A model generated the notes under the pieces. It was not told where the DNA came from, did no database searches, and was given only the letters and a program-made list of their open reading frames with translations. The translations under genes and the position numbers were made by a program. This document shows, piece after piece, positions 45,066-54,898 of a stretch of DNA of 64,000 nucleotides; position 1 is the stretch's first letter; every line of letters starts with the position of its first letter. The stretch lies in the NCBI GenBank assembly GCA_904066235.2, contig CAJFCV020000004.1, positions 3,410,001-3,474,000 on the forward strand, in the 5' to 3' direction. Source of the DNA: Bursaphelenchus xylophilus (Eukaryota > Nematoda > Chromadorea > Rhabditida > Aphelenchoididae).

Positions 45066-45813
45066 TAAGCCAGCAAAATTTGAAGGCTCAAAGAGCGTTG
45101 CCTCTGGAGAACCTCCCAATCAAAAAACGTTGACTTAAGAAATGACCCCTTCCCAGAAGTTCCATTCTTTTCTTATCAAAACTTGCACGAGTATTCAAAC
45201 TTTGTTCTGACATCTCATTTACGTGCCTAATTGAACTATTGTCCTTTCAGCCCCTCCCAAGGTGCAAAAATTCCTCATTTTAAACGAGTCTTCTTTCGGC
45301 GGATGGGTTTGGTTTCCGTTGAAGTTCCAGGGAAAATCGAAATTGCATTCAGCTGAAAGCCATCCGGAAAGTTGTCATTATTGTTAAGAAGTTGTGAAAG
45401 GTAAGAAAAGACCGTGTTGATGCAGTGGCATACAAAATATGTTAACTTTTTTTTAATTTTGATTAAAAATGGGAGGATGATGTAACTTTTCGTCCAAAAC
45501 CATAGTCCTAGGTGTCGAAAAGATAAAAAAATAGATTTATAAAATACCTGTTGTCAAGAATACACACATTTTCGATATTTTAGGGAGCTTTCCGAAACTT
45601 GAAACGGAATGCCATAAATGGCGGGAAAATCAAATTTCAAATTTTATGTCATCCTACCGAAACTATCTTTGTGCACATCATTTACAACTGGGTCATATTG
45701 CAGAAATGCAATCGGATTTTCGTTTTTTCAACAACTTTAGGTCCTATATCTGCTACAATACCAAAATCAACCCAAAAAACAATTTCAACCCGAAAATTTT
45801 CAGTGAAATCTAA

Positions 45814-48800
45814 ATGCTGCGAAGCGCTCGTCTTGTGAACGTGCCGAAGCCACCAGTCAGTCTTCGCCGATATGCGGTCAGCTACGTCGGGAAGCATCCG
45901 CCGATTCTGGGCATTCGAAGAGAGACGATCAATGCCTGGGAAAGAAGGGCCCCTCTGGCACCAAGCCATGTCCAGAAGTTGACGAGACAAGGCGTCAAAG
46001 TGCTGATTCAGCCGAGTAACAGAAGGGCATATCCGTTAATTGTAGGTTTCGAAAGGGTTGTTGGGGAAAATGCGTCATGATGACGGCTTTTCTGGAAAAA
46101 TATGAAATTTGATGACATTTTTTTGTAGAGTTTGGAGGGGCATACCTGGCTCAAAACTTCATATATTGAAGTTTGAGCTCTAAAAATTTAATGCAAAAAA
46201 GGTGTCATCATGACGGATTTTTTAGAAAAAGTTACAGTCAAATGACTTTTCAGGACTATATGACGGCCGGCGCTCAAGTCCAAGAAGACCTGTCACCGGC
46301 CAACCTGATCATGTCTGTAAAACAAGTCCCAGTGGAACAACTGATCCCCAACAAAACCTATGCCTTCTTTTCACACACCATTAAAGCACAACCCGACAAC
46401 ATGGAGATGCTGGATACGATCCTGCATCGCAAAATTCGTCTGATTGATTACGAAAAGATCACGGACGAAAATGGAAAACGATTGGTCATGTTCGGGAAGT
46501 GGGCCGGATATGCGGGATTCATCGACATTTTGCACGGCCTGGGGCTGCGATTGCTGGCCTTGGGACATCACACACCGTTCTTGCACATAGCCTTGGCTCA
46601 TAATTACAGCGACTCGCATATGGCGATCAACGCGATCAGAGATGCGGGATATGAGATTGCGCTGAACCGACTGCCACGGTGAGTTGGGGACACTGTAGGA
46701 AATTAAGGGCCTTATTTCATTTTAAGCCAAAAATTTGTAGAAAAATTTTTGGATGACGCGGCGTATTTTACAAAGCAAAAATAGTTATTAAATATGCATA
46801 AGTTGGTGGTTAATTTTCAGGTCACTTGGCCCCCTGATTTTCGTCTTTACCGGCTCCGGGAATGTCTCCCAAGGAGCTCAAGAACTCTTCCGCCATCTTC
46901 CCCACGAATTTGTCGACCCCTCAACTTTGCCTCAGGTAATTTACAAGGTGTTCAACCACGATTTGGGTCGTATTTTGTCATCAAATTTTCTAATAAAAAA
47001 GTGATTTTCTTAGGTCGCGAAGAAAGGTCAGATGAACAAGGTTTACGGGTGCGTAGTGTCCCGTAACGATTACCTCATGCGCAAAGAGGGTGGGAAAATT
47101 GATTTAGAGGAGTTCAACGCCCATCCAGAAAGATACGTTTCAAAATTTGCGTCGGAAGTAAGAGTTTTGAAGATTTTTGGCCTACTTTGTCATGGATAAC
47201 ATAATTTTCGTTAAAATTTTATCATTTTTCCTTTCAGATAGCCCCGTATGCCTCGGTAATTCTGCATGGCATCTACTGGGATGTAAACACGCCTCGGCTG
47301 ATCACCATTCCGGATGCTAAGCATCTGCTTACACCTACCGCCAACAAGGCGTTGGATGTTCCGGGTTGCCCGTCGCTGCCTCATCGCCTGATTGCAATTT
47401 GCGACATCTCGGCGGATCCCGGAGGCTCTATTGAGTTTATGACGGAATGCACCACCATCGACAAGCCGTTCATGATCTATGACGCCGATTTTAATATGGC
47501 TTATGACTCGTTTGATACCCCAAGTGGATGCCTGGTCTGTTCGATCGACAATATGCCGGCGCAGATGCCGTTGGAAGCTACAGAAGCTTTTGGAAACCTG
47601 CTGTATCCATACATCTTCGATTTGGTAGGTTTTAGAGGTTTTTATAAATTTGAATTTTGAAATTCCCGCCAAAATTGGCATTGTGCCCAAGAGCTCGGAA
47701 AAGCTTTGAAAAAGGTTGTAAACTGTTTTTCTTGTATTTCTAGCTCAACTGTGCTGCCGAACAGCCCTTCGAGCGGCTGGAGTGCCGCCCTGACGTCAAG
47801 AATGCGATCATTACCAGCGATGGAGAACTGACCCCCAATTACAAGTACATTGAGACTCTGCGAGAGGAACAGACGTATGTTTGAGCATGTTTACTCGGCT
47901 TGTTATCAAGTTTATGTCCTTGGAAAAGTCATAAAATTGACAATCGAGTTTATTTTCGTTGAAAATCTTATCATTTTTGACTGTTTTCGAGGGGATTTTC
48001 GGTCAGCTTTTTTATAATTTTAGTTGGAAATTAGGCTAAATTTAAGCACGTTTTTGATTAAATACGATATTAAATATTTTTTTTAAAAAGTTTTTTCCGA
48101 ATTTACAGTAAAGTACCACGTAAATTGCGCCATTTTTCAGAGTCCGCTCCTCCCACAAGGCGAAGGCAATGGCGGGCCGGGAAGACGCGAAAAGAGTTCT
48201 TTTGCTGGGCGCTGGAATGGTCTCCGATCCGCTGGCCCATTACTACTCCCAACAACAACGCGTAGTCCTTACGGTGGCGTCGGATTCGGCCAAAGACGGG
48301 AAACGGTTGGCCACGTTGGGCGACAACATTCAGTCCCAGGTGGTGGATCTGAACAAGGAGCCGGAAGTGATCGATGGCCTGGTGGAACAGAATGATTTGG
48401 TCATCTCTCTGTTGCCCTATGTCTACCACACGGGGATTGCAAAGATGTGCATCAAACATCGGCGGAATATGGTGACTAGCAGCTACATTTCGCCCGAACT
48501 TCAGGCGTTGGATGAACAGTAAGTGGATGATGATTTGAGGGGATTGGGGGGAGTTTGGATGGGAAATTGAACTCGCCAATTGTCTTAATTGTAATTTCTC
48601 AGAATTTGATTTAATTTGGTTTAAATTTTAGTCAGAGTTTTATAAAATTTTAACCCCATTTAAGAATCTAAAACAATGTATAACCTTTCAAAAATTCCCC
48701 GAAGTGCGACGCTCAGATTTTGATGAAACTTGGCACAAATTTAGAATAATTTTTTCTAAAATATATGCGAGAATCCTAGCTCGCGCTTTGCAGAAACAAC

Positions 48801-50867
48801 CGAGATTTTTAGATCGAAAGTCGGCCAAAATTTGAGACTTTTTGCCGAATTTCGGCACGAAAAGCTTCATGCCTATTTCTGCCATAGAGGGTAATATTTC
48901 CACAAAAAATCAACTTTTTCCGCGCAAAACTGGCAAAGTCATGGCCAAAAAGTGTTTTTCTCTTTGACCGCTCTCTACGTTTGGTGTGCTCTCTCGGCTG
49001 CCAAGATCATTCAATATCTCGGCGGCGCTTGTAAAGCGCGAGCCATAACTTTCAGGGATTGATATTTAGTCTATTCCTGAAGTGTGTGGGAAATTTTAAA
49101 AAAATCTGAGCGTCGCACTTGGGGTACTTCCCTTGTTAATTTAATTCAAATTTTAGTCACAATTTTATAAAGTTTTAACCACATTTAAGAATCTTAAAAT
49201 ATGTCATATCCTTTCAAAAATTTCATTAAATTTCAACCCCAATTTCCCCCGAATTTCAGAGCTAAAGCCGCCGAAATCACGATTATGAACGAAGCGGGTC
49301 TGGACCCGGGAATCGACCACATGTTGGCCATGGAGTGCTTCGACCGCGTGCACGAGATGGGCGGCAAAATCAAGTCGTTTGTCAGCTTCTGCGGCGGTCT
49401 GCCGGCCCCGGAAGCGTCGGACAATGCGCTGCGGTACAAGTTCAGCTGGTCCCCGAAGGGCATGCTGTTGGCGCTGATGAATCCGGCCCGATATTTGATG
49501 AAGGGGCAGGTCGTGGAGGTGCCGGGGAACGGCGGAGTTATTGATGACTTGTATCCGATCGATTTTATGCCCGGATTCTCGTTGATTGGGTATGCGAATC
49601 GGGATTCGACCAAATATTTGGATATTTATGGGATCCAGGACGAATGCAAGACGTTGTTGAGGGGAACTTTGAGATATCAGGTAGGAAAAGAGAGATTTTT
49701 TTTAGAAATAAAAAAAAAATGATGATTTTTTTGAAGAAATATTTGAGATTTTTTTGCTCATTTTTAGCTCCACTTTAGGCAAAATTCTGATTTTTTCATT
49801 TTTTTACAAAAATGAGATTTAATTTTAAACACAATTTCTCCACTTTCAGGGATTTGTTGAAGCCATCCGCGCCCTGAAGAAGGTCGGTCTTCTCTCCACG
49901 CAAACCCACGACGTCTTCAACCCGATGCAAGGCCCGGACATGACTTGGCAGCAGATTATGGCCGTCATGATGAACCAGCAGCCCGACATTTTCCCCGATC
50001 AGCTTCGCAAAATTGTGGCCGACAGATTGGGCGATAAACGAGAGTTTTTGGCGTTGGAAGAGCTGGGGTTGTTCAGCGACAACGCACCGGAGAGACATTT
50101 GAACCCATTGGACACACTGGTCCCCCATTTGGCCAAAGCGTTGGCTTACAATGAAGGCGAGAGGGATCTGGTGATTTTGAATCACGATATTGAAGCTCAA
50201 CTGCCTGCGGGTTCGACGGTAAGGAAAATTTTAGAGCTAGGTTGAGTCGAATTATGAGACTTTGAAAAATCAGAAAAAAATTACAATAGTAAAATTGGTA
50301 TTATAGGAGCATCACCGGATCAGCTTGGTCGCTTATGGAGACCCGCATGGATATTCGGCAATGGCAAGAACTGTTGGGTACACTACTGCCATCGTATCTC
50401 ACATGTTGCTGAATGGTAAGAAACATTTTTTCGTATAAAATGTCCCCTTTTATCTACCAAAATTTTTTGTCGTATAAAATGTCTCTCCTTTTCCCAATTT
50501 TTTCTTTTTTCGTATAAAATGTCCCCTTTTCCCTACCAAAATGTTTTGTCGTATAAAATGTCTTTCCTTTTTCAATTTTTTTTTCGTATAAAAGTCCCCT
50601 TTTCCCTACCAAAATGTTTTGTCGTATAAAATGTCTCTCCTTTCCCCAATTTTTTCTTTTTTTCGTATAAAAAGTCCCCTTTTATATACCAAAATGTTTT
50701 GTCGTATAAAATGTCACCTAAACCCCCATTTAAATTTCAACTTTTTTTCAGGCGAAATCCAACGCAAGGGAATGATCCGCCCCACCACCAAGGAGATCTA
50801 CCGTCCCGCCTTAAAACGCCTCCAGGACTTTGGAATCCGAGCCACGACGAAGGTGACGCATGTTTGA
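45814..50867 (+). CDS. AASS: Alpha-aminoadipic semialdehyde synthase (lysine-ketoglutarate reductase / saccharopine dehydrogenase)
   Basis: Eleven exons: 45814-46041, 46254-46678, 46821-46935, 47014-47157, 47238-47624, 47744-47874, 48141-48518, 49260-49680, 49850-50218, 50307-50415, 50752-50867 (stop TGA), sum 2823, 940 residues (human 926). The bifunctional mitochondrial enzyme runs the first two steps of lysine breakdown via saccharopine. N-terminus Arg-rich and acid-free ([21 protein letters not shown]), a matrix-targeting sequence. LKR half: [54 protein letters not shown], nucleotide-binding [20 protein letters not shown] half: [15 protein letters not shown] (about 496-510), [70 protein letters not shown]. 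Acceptor ATTTTCAG at 45803, 10 bp before the ATG. Intron 7 holds family B copy 13; intron 10 a tandem repeat. Confidence 0.97.
48690..49135. mobile_element. Family B element, copy 13 (AASS intron 7)
   Basis: Left end decayed to TTCCCCGAAGTGCGACGCTC; right end GGTACTTCCCTTG followed by TTA. The surrounding 741-bp intron also shows TTTAATTTGGTTTAAATTTTAGTCA and TTTAATTCAAATTTTAGTCA on its two sides, so flanking sequence may be partly duplicated. Confidence 0.9.
50431..50716. repeat. Tandem repeat in AASS intron 10
   Basis: Seven to eight copies of CGTATAAAATGTC spaced 40-46 bp apart with T/C-rich spacers (CCCTTTTATCTACCAAAA or TCCTTTTCCCAATTTTTTC alternating), so the true period is about 84 bp, repeated three and a half times. 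Accounts for most of the 336-bp intron. Confidence 0.88.
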
Positions 50868-50936
50868 TTACTGTACAAAATGATTCTCGAAAAAAGTATT
50901 TATCGTCCATGTTTGTAATTTTTTGTAACGTTTCTT

Positions 50937-51382
50937 CTAGAGTGAAATAAATATTGAGTAAAACTGTCGATTGTAATTTTTTTTCTTTGCTTTGAGATAC
51001 CGTCTTTTTATATAATAGTACTGATATTTGTCATCGTGAAAAAATGTGACTAGGGCCTTGCAAACGCCATCAGAATATCCAATTTCAGCGCAAGAAGTAT
51101 TGCACGGGGCGTAGGTGGGACCACGACAAGCTCTGTCATTTCCGTTGGGGAAGTCTGAAGTCTCAACGTCTTTTTAGTCAAGTAAATTTTTGAGCAAGAG
51201 CAAAGAAATGTTGATGGCAAATATAACATCTTCAAGACTTGGAAGTGGATCCACAAGCAATGGCATTGAATATAACAGCATTCTTTACCTGGTTTCTTGT
51301 CTTTTTCACCATCTCTTTGAGTAGGCAATGAGAAGGCTATAGCCAAGACAAGAGCGACAACAAACAGGAACTTTGAATTCAT
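50937..51382 (-). CDS. Secreted CS-alpha-beta-type peptide, paralogue 1, C-terminus altered
   Basis: Two exons: 51382-51289 and 51154-50937 (stop TAG), sum 312, 103 residues. Signal peptide MNSKFLFVVALVLAIAFSLP, then a Lys-rich spacer. The mature part aligns with paralogue 2: ACRGPTYAPCNTSC and GYSDGVCK match DCRRPTFYACSTSC and GYATGHCK. The final CxC pair that closes the fold is absent. After VCKALV the frame runs on into a basic, Tyr/Lys-rich tail of about 35 residues, overlapping the 3' UTR of the convergent AASS gene. So the 3' end may have been replaced, and the gene may be decaying. TATA-like box at 51417-51424. Confidence 0.55.
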
Positions 51383-51837
51383 TCTGAAACTGTTGAACTT
51401 TTGACTCTTATTATCTTATTTATATGGAATGATAAGACAAGCTTTAATTACATCCCCCTTGAAATTCAAGGCAATTGACGCATATCTTTTGCATGACTAT
51501 CCCTTACCGACTCCTTTGTCGGCTTTTCTCAACAAATCACCGGCCAAGCCCTTGGAGGTAGGGCAGCTGAGAAGTAATAGTTAGTATGACAAGAACAAAG
51601 TTGATTTCATAAAGACTTCAGAAAAGAATCTTTGAGGAATTCTTTTCAATCGGGGAAATGGATGGAGAAGAAAATCAATTCGATGACACAAACCATCGAC
51701 TTAACCGTAAATTTACTTACGAAATTTAGAACTTAACCTCTTTAATTATACGAACCCCAAAACCAAAAAGTCAAAGACTGATTGATGATTGATGTTTATT
51801 GCTTGCAATACTATAATAAATTGGTTTTTTTTCACGT
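51383..51837. other. Intergenic spacer between peptide genes 1 and 2
   Basis: Contains the promoter of paralogue 1 and, near 51815-51821, an AATAAA-type signal (complement) for paralogue 2. Nothing else recognised. Confidence 0.45.
51417..51424 (-). promoter_or_regulatory. TATA-like box of peptide gene 1
   Basis: TATAAATA on the minus strand, 35 bp upstream of the ATG. Genes 2 and 3 have similar boxes at 33-41 bp. Confidence 0.45.
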
Positions 51838-52506
51838 TTACCACTTATCAGTACAGACGCACTTCTTTTCGCCATCGATGATCTTGCAATGCCCTGTGGC
51901 ATAGCCTAGGTCTTGGCAGGATGTTGAACATGCGTAGAAAGTTGGTCGACGGCAATCCTTGTGGTTTCCGATTGGTGCGTCTAGAGAAAGAGTAATGATG
52001 TTATAATATAATACATTCTCGGCGAATAAACTTTGGGGTTAAAGGTGGTGACTTGGGGTGACAATCCAGCCGGCTCTGAGCTTCTGAAAGAGTCCAGGTT
52101 GCCACCTCGACAGTAGCTATGTCGAAGTCTGGGAAATAACCGTTTCAGCTCGACTTGTTTTGGGCCGGGCTTAAAAAACGTCGAGCAAATGCCCCGCTGC
52201 AAAAGAAATCGTACTGGACGTGTCGCTTTCCAGATTTCCCCGTTCCAGGTGGCCGGGAGCGGCCCAAAAGGCAGCGCTAGCCGTGTCCATAAACCTGAGG
52301 CTTACGGTCAGCCGTGAGATCCCTGCCGCTCGCTTTAAACACCTCTTTTGTTGCGAATCTATTAGCTCAAATATGTAATACTCACCAGGTTTAATGGGTG
52401 AAGCGGTGGTTGTTGCAGTGGTCTCACCGTCATGCGACACCATTTTTGGAGCAGCCAGAGCAACACTAACCAAAAGCGACGTCATGAACACAACCTTGAA
52501 CTCCAT
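51838..52506 (-). CDS. Secreted CS-alpha-beta-type (defensin-like) peptide, paralogue 2
   Basis: Two exons: 52506-52386 and 51980-51838 (stop TAA), sum 264, 87 residues. Signal peptide MEFKVVFMTSLLVSVALAAP, then a Thr-rich spacer (HDGETTATTTASPIKP) and a mature domain with six cysteines in the order C-x7-C-x3-C-x9-C-x8-C-x1-C (DCRRPTFYACSTSC, GYATGHCK, KKCVCTDKW). That spacing, with the C-x3-C helix pair and closing C-x-C, is the CS-alpha-beta signature of invertebrate defensins. The likely role is a secreted antimicrobial or host-defence peptide. The intron is phase 1, just before the mature domain, as in genes 1 and 3. The 405-bp intron is GC-richer than its surroundings at 52200-52340, which I cannot explain. 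Confidence 0.78.
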
Positions 52507-52546
52507 TGTCTGTCAAATTTTTTAATATGATTGTAAAGCATACAAC

Positions 52547-52554
52547 CTTTTATG
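52547..52554 (-). promoter_or_regulatory. TATA-like box of peptide gene 2
   Basis: CATAAAAG on the minus strand about 41 bp upstream of the ATG at 52506. Confidence 0.35.
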
Positions 52555-52773
52555 CTTATTCATTTGTTCTGCAAGGCAAAGATATCGCTATGTTTTCTAG
52601 CTTAATTCCTTCAAAATTTGGATCGTCTTTATATATTATACATATAGTTTCAGCAAACGCCTCATTATCAAGAATTAGCAAAATTTGGAGTGATATTATT
52701 AGGCGTGGATGTACGTTTTATTCAAGACAACCCGAGCTCAGTAGGCTTTACGAAACAATGTATATAAATTGAT

Positions 52774-53298
52774 TCACAGTCTTTCATCCGCATCTGTCAC
52801 ATATTTCTTCTTTCCCTTGCAGATGCAATTCAGCTGTCGGCAGTAGCCCCATTTGAACCCACGTGCCTTACAATCGTCATCACAAGTGCAGTAGGTCGCA
52901 GCGTCGCAAAGGTGGCCGGTGTTATGGCCTATAATATGTTTACATAAAACATGTATGTGTAGAAATTCTGGAAAATCAAAAGCACACACAATATGCGGAG
53001 AGCGGATAGAGAAAAAAGACGTTTTTGATGATTTCTTTTGAAGGCTTGGGTGAAAAAAATTTTTTTAGAAAAAGTTGTTCACAAGGCAAGGAATAGAGTG
53101 AAGCTTTCAACACTACATATGTATAATATCCTTTAATGTATAAAAACCAAAGGGAGCTAGTTGTATAATACAAAGTGCAAGCAGAAGCATTTTACATTTA
53201 ATGACGACATTCCCATCAGTTGTTGTCGAGATGGTATCCGGAAAGCCGAACACAGAAGCCACAAAGATAGCTAGAATTAAGGACAGTTTTACTTGCAT
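52774..53298 (-). CDS. Secreted CS-alpha-beta-type (defensin-like) peptide, paralogue 3
   Basis: Two exons: 53298-53196 and 52928-52774 (stop TGA), sum 258, 85 residues. Signal peptide MQVKLSLILAIFVASVFGFP, Thr-rich spacer, then eight cysteines: one at the exon junction, then LCDAATYCTCDDDC, GYCRQ, NCICKGKKK. The C-x3-C, C-x4-C-x1-C layout is the CS-alpha-beta fold, with one extra pair as in the nematode ASABF group. The tail KGKKKYVTDADERL is first basic then acidic. The intron holds a scrap resembling family B at about 52990-53030. Element E is inserted about 40 bp upstream of the ATG. Confidence 0.78.
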
Positions 53299-53330
53299 TT
53301 AGAACGATGCTGTCTTTCTATTCTCTTTCG

Positions 53331-53338
53331 TTTATATA
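53331..53338 (-). promoter_or_regulatory. TATA-like box of peptide gene 3, at the insertion point of element E
   Basis: TATATAAA on the minus strand, 33 bp before the ATG. The TA target duplication of element E (53337-53338) is part of this box. Confidence 0.45.
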
Positions 53339-54898
53339 CAGTAGTTGACAGCGAATTGTCAATTTTTTTATTTCGTGTGTAACTTCACTCAGACTCAACA
53401 GAATTTGATGAGACCAAGAGCGTTTAAGAGGCTGGGAGACACGCTTCAACCTTATGAAATTGTTTTATTTCATATCGGCCACAGGCGTGGTAAAAATTTC
53501 AAAACAAATTTTTTGGGGGACAACGAATTGTCAATTTTTACATTTTGAGACATAAGATCTCAATAAACCAGCATATAAAGACTAGAATGGAGAGTAATCA
53601 GTTGCCAGCAATCACAGAACAGCATACAACGGGTTTCAGCCATTAGTAGAATCTCCTTCGCTTTCTATAGGTCGGGCACTTGGGGGTGGACCATGTACAA
53701 TATAATGTCAGCCTGGGGGCTTCCTAGGCCGAAATTATCTTATATTCCGGTTTTTTATGGGCGGCTACATCTTACTACGCTAGGGCATGTCAAAAAATTA
53801 CACCCAACGGGTTACACTTGCGCCTTGTTACCTCGAATATGTTAATCATGGCCTTTCATACTGTTGGTCAGAGTATCAAAAATCGAAAAATGTCGCGCAT
53901 GAAGATCGTTGGAGAAACCTTTTATATTTGAAAACAAACTACACTAAAAGACAAATATTCAGTGCCTTTCACATGTCAGTACCAGCACTCATGGAAGAGG
54001 TATGCAGAGGGAAATATTTGGATTTACATGAATTTTCACGTCGGGTTTGCGACACCCAGAAAAATTCTTATTTCTTCAAGCCTGCAACTTCCAAGACATT
54101 TTATTAGCATATTAGAGATTTTTACAAGCATTAAAAATATTAGTTTTAACGTTTAAAAACGCAGAAGACGCGCAATAAAATGATTAATATACTCACCACC
54201 CTAGTGTGGCACAAGAATTAATTGAACCGTCAGAATCTCACCCGGAAATTTCAGGGCGTCGAGACAGGTAATGAAATAATTTGTAGAATGTCGTTAGTTT
54301 GGCCGTAAAGGAGGATTAAATGAACCTATGCCCCCTGTCGGCAAAAAAATTATCGATTTTTGGGCGAAACACAGAGTTTAAATGACCAAAAATAATATTA
54401 TCTGACGAATTTTTGACCCGTAGCCCCTCCAAGTTGTAATCCGGTGCAAGTGTGTTAAATATATGCAATAATCTTCCATAAAAAACCGGAATATAAGATA
54501 ATTTCGGCCTAGGAAGCCCCCAGGCTGACATTATATTGTACATGGTCCACCCCCAAGTGCCCGACCTATAGAAAGCGAAGGAGATTCTACTAATGGCTGA
54601 AACCCGTTGTATGCTGTTCTGTGATTGCTGGCAACTGATTACTCTCCATTCTAGTCTTTATATGCTGGTTTATTGAGATCTTATGTCTCAAAATGTAAAA
54701 ATTCACAATTCGTTGTCCCCCAAAAAAATTTGTTTTGAAATTTTTACCACGCCTGTGGCCGATATGAAATAAAACAATTTCATAAGGTTAAAGCGTGTCT
54801 CCCAGCCTCTTAAACGCTCTTGGTCTCATCAAATTCTGTTGAGTCTGAGTGAAGTTACACACGAAATAAAAAAATTGACAATTCGCTGTCAACTACTG
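53339..54898. mobile_element. Element E: 1.56-kb transposon with ~423-bp terminal inverted repeats
   Basis: Ends CAGTAGTTGACAGCGAATTG and the complement, flanked by TA (53337-53338 and 54899-54900). Arms 53339-53761 and 54477-54898 look nearly identical (one visible difference near the GAATTGTCAATTTTTACA block). The unique core is about 715 bp. From each arm a frame starting MYNIMSAWGLPRPKLSY reads inward and then diverges in the core. Ends resemble element F (CAGTAG, TGTCAATTTTTTT, TGTGTAACT), so the two belong to one family of the Tc1/mariner type. No transposase seen. Confidence 0.88.
53787..54107 (+). CDS. 106-codon frame in the core of element E
   Basis: ATG at 53787, stop TAG after 106 codons, and an AATAAA at 54173-54178. 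The peptide (MSKNYTQRVTLAPCYLEYVN...) has scattered cysteines, many aromatic and basic residues, and no signal peptide or motif I know. A possible donor GAAGAG|GTATGC at 54001 could shorten it. It may be cargo of the element or chance. Confidence 0.3.
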   Translation: MSKNYTQRVTLAPCYLEYVNHGLSYCWSEYQKSKNVAHEDRWRNLLYLKTNYTKRQIFSAFHMSVPALMEEVCRGKYLDLHEFSRRVCDTQKNSYFFKPATSKTFY

